DNA of 64,000 nucleotides. Origin: an uncultured Bryobacteraceae bacterium. GTDB taxonomy: Bacteria > Acidobacteriota > Terriglobia > Bryobacterales > Bryobacteraceae. How positions within the stretch are numbered: position 1 is the stretch's first letter; every line of letters starts with the position of its first letter. Shown here piece after piece: positions 59,721 through 64,000 of the stretch. The DNA lies in assembly GCA_937924525.1 (NCBI GenBank), contig CALDSU010000003.1:124001-188000 (forward strand), in the 5' to 3' direction. The notes below the pieces were generated by a model that was not told the DNA's origin, made no database searches, and worked only from the letters and a program-made list of their open reading frames with translations. Both the position numbers and the translations under genes were made by a program.

Positions 59721-61170
59721 TCTTCCTCCCGACCAGTGGAGTGCGGCGGACGCACCGGTGCGAATTCTGGTTGTCGACGACGAACCCGACATCCGCGAAA
59801 GCCTGGATACCCTGCTCACCATGGAAGGCTTCCTGGTCGACCTGGCGCAGAACGGCGCCGAAGGTCTCGAACTGTGGAGCCAGCGCAGCTACGACCTGAT
59901 TCTGCTCGATCTGATGATGCCGGACCGGTCGGGCATGGAAGTGCTGCGTGAAATCCGGGAGCGGGATTCCGACACGCCGGTGGCGCTGATCACCGCTTAC
60001 GGGTCCGTCGAGGTCGCCGTCCGGGCGCTGAAATCCGGCGCGAACGACTATTTCTCCAAGCCCTGGGACAACGAAAAGCTGCTGCTCGAGATCCGGCAGA
60101 TGATCTCGGCGCGGCGGCTGGAGAGCGAAAATCGCCACCTGAAGCGCGCGCTGAAACAGCGCTATGCCTTCCCGAATATCGTCGGCAAGAGCGAGCGCAT
60201 GGTGCGCGTGTTGGACCTGGTGGCGCAGGTGGCGCCCAGCCGGTCGACGGTGCTGATCACCGGCGAAACCGGTACGGGAAAGGAGCTGATCGCGAAGGCG
60301 ATTCACGCCAACTCGCCGCGCGCCGAGCACATGTTCGTTCCGGTCAACAGCGGGTCGCTGCCGCCGGAGCTGCTCGAATCCACGCTGTTCGGGCACGTCA
60401 AGGGCGCCTTCACCAGCGCGGTGACGTCGCGCAAGGGCTATTTCGAGGTGGCCAACCGCGGCACCATTTTTTTCGACGAGATCGGCACCATCGGCGCGGA
60501 GACCCAGGCGAAGCTGCTGCGGGTGATCCAGGAGCGGGAGTTCATGCCGCTCGGCTCGACCGACGTGATCAAGGTGGATGTGCGCATCCTTGCCGCCACC
60601 AACGCGGACCTCAAAAAGATGGTGGAAGAACGGCGGTTCCGCGAAGACTTGTACTACCGGCTCAACGTGATCAACATTCCGCTGCCGCCGCTGCGCGAAC
60701 GGAAAGAGGACATTCCCCTCCTGGTGGAGCACTTCTTCACCAAGTACTGCCGCGAGAACGAAAAGTTTCTGGACGCCGACAAGAAATCGGTGCTGCGGTT
60801 CCATCCCGAGGCCATGCAGATCCTGCTGGATCACCAGTGGCCCGGGAACGTGCGCGAGCTCGAGAACGTCGTCGAACGGGCGGTGGTCCTGGCCAACGAC
60901 GCGGTGGTGCCCGTGGATGTGCTGCCGGAACCGCTGTTGCAGGCCAGCGGGGTGCGGACCCATCGCGGCGGTCCGCTGGGACCGGATGCGTCGCTCTACG
61001 AGATTGTGGCGGATTTTGAGCGGCGGGTGATCGCCGAGCGGCTGGAAGCCTGCAACTGGAGCCAGACCGAGGCCGCCGACGCCCTGCACATCCCCCTGTC
61101 CACGCTGAATCAGAAGATCAAGCGGCTGAACATCGAAGTGAAGCGGCGGGCCGAGGCGCGCAGCGACTAG
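59713..61170 (+). CDS. NtrC-family sigma-54-dependent response regulator
   Basis: 485 residues from ATG 59713. Receiver domain with phosphoacceptor Asp66 (ILLDLMMPDRSG) and acidic pair (VVDDEPDIRES). AAA+ domain with GETGTGKELIAKAIH, the sigma-54 contact loop in variant form GAFTSA (usual GAFTGA), Walker B GTIFFDEIG and the R-finger region DLYYRLNVINIPLPPLRER. The C-terminal Fis-type helix-turn-helix is CNWSQTEAADALHIPLSTLNQ. It should activate sigma-54 promoters in response to the upstream kinase. Confidence 0.94.
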   Translation: MPDLPPDQWSAADAPVRILVVDDEPDIRESLDTLLTMEGFLVDLAQNGAEGLELWSQRSYDLILLDLMMPDRSGMEVLREIRERDSDTPVALITAYGSVEVAVRALKSGANDYFSKPWDNEKLLLEIRQMISARRLESENRHLKRALKQRYAFPNIVGKSERMVRVLDLVAQVAPSRSTVLITGETGTGKELIAKAIHANSPRAEHMFVPVNSGSLPPELLESTLFGHVKGAFTSAVTSRKGYFEVANRGTIFFDEIGTIGAETQAKLLRVIQEREFMPLGSTDVIKVDVRILAATNADLKKMVEERRFREDLYYRLNVINIPLPPLRERKEDIPLLVEHFFTKYCRENEKFLDADKKSVLRFHPEAMQILLDHQWPGNVRELENVVERAVVLANDAVVPVDVLPEPLLQASGVRTHRGGPLGPDASLYEIVADFERRVIAERLEACNWSQTEAADALHIPLSTLNQKIKRLNIEVKRRAEARSD

Positions 61171-61200
61171 CGTTTGCCCGTACAATAGGCGAAAACGTTC

Positions 61201-63129
61201 ATGGGCGTCGAGACCCGCGCAACCGGCGTGCGGCAGTTCTTCTCTCCCCGGGGGCCGTTGGCCCAGCGGCACCCGCAGTACGAATTCCGGCGCGGTCAAA
61301 TCGCGATGGCCGAAGCGGTGGAGGCCGCGCTGCGCGATCGCCGCCATCTGATTGTCGAAGCGGGCACCGGCACCGGCAAGACCCTGGCGTACCTGGCGCC
61401 CGCCATCCTCTCCGGCTGCCGCATCGTGGTCTCCACCGGCACCAAGAACCTGCAAGAGCAGCTTTTCTACAAAGACGTCCCGTTTCTGGAGGGCGTCTTC
61501 GGCCGCAAACTGAACGTCTGCTACATGAAAGGCCGGGCGAATTACGCCTGCCGGCAAAAGATCTACGACGCCGAGCGGCAAGCCGTGCTGGAGGGTTTGG
61601 AGGAGGTGGCGGACTTTCAGATCATCCGCGCCTGGGAGGCGGTGACCGAGTTCGGCGACCGCGCCGAAATCCGGCAGTTACCGGAGGACAGCACGGCGTG
61701 GGCCAAAGTGGACGCGCGGCGCGACCTTTGCGCCGGCCAGAAGTGCCCGCAGTTCGAACGCTGCTTTCTCACGCTCATGCAGCGGCGCGCCCACGAAAGC
61801 GACATCATCATCGTCAATCATCACCTGTTCTTTGCCGACCTGGCGCTCAAGGATGAAGATTTTGGCGGGATCCTGCCGGAATGCCGCGCCGTCGTCTTTG
61901 ACGAGGCGCACGAACTCGAGGAGGTCGCCGGACAATACTTCGGGGTGTCGCTGAGCAACCTGCAAATCCAGGAGCTGTGGCGGGACATCGCGCGCATTTC
62001 ACGAATCCGGAACTTCGGTTCGCCGGAACTGGACCTGGCCATCGACACGCTGGGACAGGCCACCGAGGCGCTGTTCGCGGCGCTGCCGCAAGGCGAAGGC
62101 CGGGCTGGCTTTTCCGGACGGGAGGCATTTGTCAAGCGGCACCGTGGCAAGTATCGGGCGGTCGCCGAGGCGCTCGAGCTGACGGCGGCCCTGCTCCGGC
62201 TGGTCGAGCAGGCGCCGGAGGAACTGATCCCCCTCGTCCGGCGGGCGGGCGAACTGGAACAAAAGATCCATTTTCTGTTTCAGGAGACCGACCCGCGCTT
62301 CGTGTACTGGATGGAGCGGCGGGGGCGGGGCTGCTACCTGCAGGCCACCCCCATCGACGTCTCCGCCATTCTGGCCGAGCGCTTGTTCGGCCAGATGGAC
62401 ACGGTGGTGCTAACCTCGGCCACCCTGGCCGTCGGCGGTTCGTTTGATTTCGTGCAGCGGCGGCTGGGGCTGGAGGGGGCCCGCGCCCTGATCGCGCCGG
62501 ACAACTTCGACTATGCCCGCCAGGCGCTGCTCTACGTGCCCCAACACCTTCCGGATCCCCGCGAGCCAGGCTTTTTGGCCGCGGCGGCCGAGGAGGTCCT
62601 CCGTTTGCTGCGGCACAGCCGGGGCAGAGCGTTTGTGCTCTTCACCAGCTACCAGCAGATGCGCGCCATGCACGACCGGATCGCGTTCGCGCTGGACTAT
62701 CCCACGCTGTTGCAAGGGACGGGCCCGCGCAGCGCCCTGCTCGAGGAGTTCCGCTCCACACCGCACGCGGTGCTGTTCGCGACGGCTTCGTTCTGGCAAG
62801 GGGTGGACGTGCCCGGCGATCAGTTAAGCTGCGTGATCATCGACCGGCTCCCCTTCGCTGTCCCCAGCGATCCGGTGGTGGAGGCGCGCATCCGCCTCAT
62901 CCGGGAGAAGCAAGGCAATCCTTTCTACGAGTACCAGCTCCCGCAGGCCGCGATCGCGCTCAAGCAAGGCTTCGGCCGGCTGATTCGCTCCAAGGCCGAC
63001 CGCGGCGTGCTGGTTTTGTTGGACAATAGAATCACGAAGCAGCGTTACGGGCAGGTGTTTTTCGACAGTCTGCCCGCCTACCGGTTCACAACCGACATCG
63101 AGGAAGTGGAGCGATTCTTTCATGTTTGA
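61201..63129 (+). CDS. DinG/XPD-like iron-sulfur DNA helicase
   Basis: 642 residues. Walker A EAGTGTGKTLAYLAPA, DEAH box VVFDEAHELEEV, the 4Fe-4S cysteines (ANYACRQ, DLCAGQKCPQFERC), and the late motifs TASFWQGVDVPG and QGFGRLIRSKADRG. The family unwinds DNA forks or R-loops in repair. DinG and YoaA cannot be told apart here. A TACAATAGG motif lies 15-25 nt before the ATG. Confidence 0.93.
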   Translation: MGVETRATGVRQFFSPRGPLAQRHPQYEFRRGQIAMAEAVEAALRDRRHLIVEAGTGTGKTLAYLAPAILSGCRIVVSTGTKNLQEQLFYKDVPFLEGVFGRKLNVCYMKGRANYACRQKIYDAERQAVLEGLEEVADFQIIRAWEAVTEFGDRAEIRQLPEDSTAWAKVDARRDLCAGQKCPQFERCFLTLMQRRAHESDIIIVNHHLFFADLALKDEDFGGILPECRAVVFDEAHELEEVAGQYFGVSLSNLQIQELWRDIARISRIRNFGSPELDLAIDTLGQATEALFAALPQGEGRAGFSGREAFVKRHRGKYRAVAEALELTAALLRLVEQAPEELIPLVRRAGELEQKIHFLFQETDPRFVYWMERRGRGCYLQATPIDVSAILAERLFGQMDTVVLTSATLAVGGSFDFVQRRLGLEGARALIAPDNFDYARQALLYVPQHLPDPREPGFLAAAAEEVLRLLRHSRGRAFVLFTSYQQMRAMHDRIAFALDYPTLLQGTGPRSALLEEFRSTPHAVLFATASFWQGVDVPGDQLSCVIIDRLPFAVPSDPVVEARIRLIREKQGNPFYEYQLPQAAIALKQGFGRLIRSKADRGVLVLLDNRITKQRYGQVFFDSLPAYRFTTDIEEVERFFHV

Positions 63130-63487
63130 GGTATCCGTCGAAGAGACCTTCGCCGCCGGGCACGCCCTCCGCGGCTACAAAGGCAAGTGCGAAAACGTCC
63201 ACGGGCATAACTACCGGGTCCGCGTGACCATCGAAGGACCCGACCTGGATGAAATCGGGCTGCTGGTGGACTTCGGCGACGTGAAGAAGAAGATCCGGGA
63301 AATCGTCGCCCGCCTCGATCACAGGTTCATCAACGACCTGGAACCCTTCGACGTGATCAACCCGACGGCGGAGAACATGGCCAAGTACTTCTACGACGAG
63401 ATCATGCGCTCCCTGCCGGAGGATCTGCGGCTCGGAGGCGTGACGTTGTGGGAGACAGACACGACCAGCGCAACCTACCGGGACTAA
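63122..63487 (+). CDS. queD: 6-carboxytetrahydropterin synthase (QueD) family
   Basis: Makes the queuosine precursor 6-carboxytetrahydropterin. 121 residues. The zinc site has His in TFAAGHALRGY and NVHGHNYRV, the active Cys in KGKCENVHGH, and the terminal WETDTTSATYRD Glu. Its ATG overlaps the helicase stop by 8 nt. The 6-pyruvoyltetrahydropterin synthase reading is the less likely alternative in bacteria. Confidence 0.92.
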   Translation: MFEVSVEETFAAGHALRGYKGKCENVHGHNYRVRVTIEGPDLDEIGLLVDFGDVKKKIREIVARLDHRFINDLEPFDVINPTAENMAKYFYDEIMRSLPEDLRLGGVTLWETDTTSATYRD

Positions 63488-63550
63488 AGCTCAACCCACC
63501 TCAATTTTTCATTTCAGGAATTTAGGGGAACCAGCGCCACCGGCTGGGAG

Positions 63551-63589
63551 GGGAACCGCCGGGTCCGGGTTCAACCGCGGCGGCTTCCC
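63551..63589. terminator. Hairpin between convergent queD and hsp20
   Basis: GGGAACCGCC (63551-63560) and GGCGGCTTCCC (63579-63589) pair with one bulge over a GC-rich loop. It lies between two convergent genes, as expected for a shared terminator. No U-run follows, so it is not a textbook intrinsic terminator. Confidence 0.45.
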
Positions 63590-63607
63590 TGCTCCGAGAC
63601 GGCGCGA

Positions 63608-64000
63608 TCAGGCGGCCAGCGCCTTGCGCGGCTCACCGGCCTCAATCGGGATCCGGCGGGGCTTCATCGACTGGGCGATGGGCAACTGAATGTCCAACAC
63701 CCCATCATGCAGGCGGCACTGGATTCGCTCGTGTTCCAGACCGTCCGGCAGGTCGATGACCCGGCGGAACTTCCCGTAGGCAAGCCGCCAGGAACCACCA
63801 TTCGCGGCAAAGTTCTCCGGGGCTTTTCGCTCTCCCTCCACCACCAATTGGTTGCCCTGCAAGTTGACGGTGACGTCCTTTTCCGCAACCCCCGGCAGGA
63901 CAACGCGCAAGTTCAGGCTGTCGTCATTCCAGCCGGTTTCAACGGCGGGTGTGAAGGTCCAACCACTGGCTTCGGGGCTCGATCCGACCAGGCCCGCCGG
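63608..64000 (-). CDS. Small heat-shock protein, Hsp20/alpha-crystallin (partial, N-terminus off the window)
   Basis: The frame runs from the stop at 63608 to the edge without a start, 130 residues seen. The alpha-crystallin domain is complete: LNLRVVLPGVAEKDVTVNLQ, NQLVVEGERKA, FRRVIDLPDGLEHERIQ and GVLDIQLPIAQSMKPRRIPIE. A chaperone that holds unfolding proteins under heat or oxidative stress. Confidence 0.92.
   Translation of the reverse strand, partial: PAGLVGSSPEASGWTFTPAVETGWNDDSLNLRVVLPGVAEKDVTVNLQGNQLVVEGERKAPENFAANGGSWRLAYGKFRRVIDLPDGLEHERIQCRLHDGVLDIQLPIAQSMKPRRIPIEAGEPRKALAA

Overview
The window is about 64 kb of GC-rich DNA with high G+C at third codon positions. It most likely comes from an Acidobacteriota chromosome of the Solibacter/Bryobacter type. 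The best clue is the truncated secreted protein at the left edge, which carries the paralogous TIGR03437 domain first described in Solibacter usitatus. Gram-negative envelope genes (RND efflux with TolC, an mlaEFD lipid-transport locus, HpnK), Tat-exported proteins and glycan catabolism genes fit this. I saw no tRNA, rRNA, CRISPR array, prophage or transposase gene.

Layout, left half. 1-3.2 kb: partial TIGR03437 protein and a small secreted protein. 3.3-8.7 kb: ligA, a class III aminotransferase, an exported serine hydrolase and a MutM/Nei-type glycosylase. 8.9-14.8 kb (minus): tolC-hlyD-RND-DUF2892 efflux operon. 14.9-16.7 kb: OsmC protein, an ECF sigma/anti-sigma pair and an exported RidA protein. 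16.7-19.5 kb (minus): cysM, a JAMM peptidase and a CysO-E1-rhodanese fusion, behind a near-consensus sigma-70 promoter. 19.6-23.6 kb: a plus-strand run of poorly known genes including a patatin-fold protein lacking both catalytic residues. 23.4-27.4 kb: a DUF3311/SSS symporter pair, a frameshifted ORF and a Tat-exported protein. 27.5-30.2 kb: cytochrome-oxidase assembly genes (cupredoxin lipoprotein, ctaB, sco, DUF420) without oxidase subunits.

Layout, right half. 30.3-34.5 kb (minus): an exported-protein cluster with a degenerate SGNH protein. 34.6-38.4 kb: aldo/keto reductase, Cho/UvrC-like protein and M28 peptidase joined by ATGA overlaps. 38.6-42.1 kb (minus): fused trpE(G) and a degenerate sigma-54-type regulator. 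42.2-47.1 kb (minus): sialidase remnant, garD, pentaheme cytochrome and an S58 peptidase. 47.1-51.5 kb: mlaE-mlaF-mlaD-hpnK and a ttcA-family gene. 51.6-53.2 kb: DUF47-Pit phosphate uptake. 53.3-56.4 kb: GH29 fucosidase and a convergent SGLT-type symporter. 56.7-63.5 kb: a PDZ/multi-TM histidine kinase, an NtrC-type regulator, a DinG-like helicase and queD. 63.6 kb to the edge: a partial small heat-shock protein.

Most notable are the cysteine-biosynthesis operon, in which the sulfur carrier is fused to its activating enzyme with its Gly-Gly tail buried inside the chain; the operon around the pseudo-patatin; a two-copy family of palindromic intergenic repeats (8761-8897 and 38411-38548); and a recurring pattern of family members that lack key catalytic residues (patatin, SGNH, sigma-54 AAA+, MlaF Walker B, GIY-YIG).
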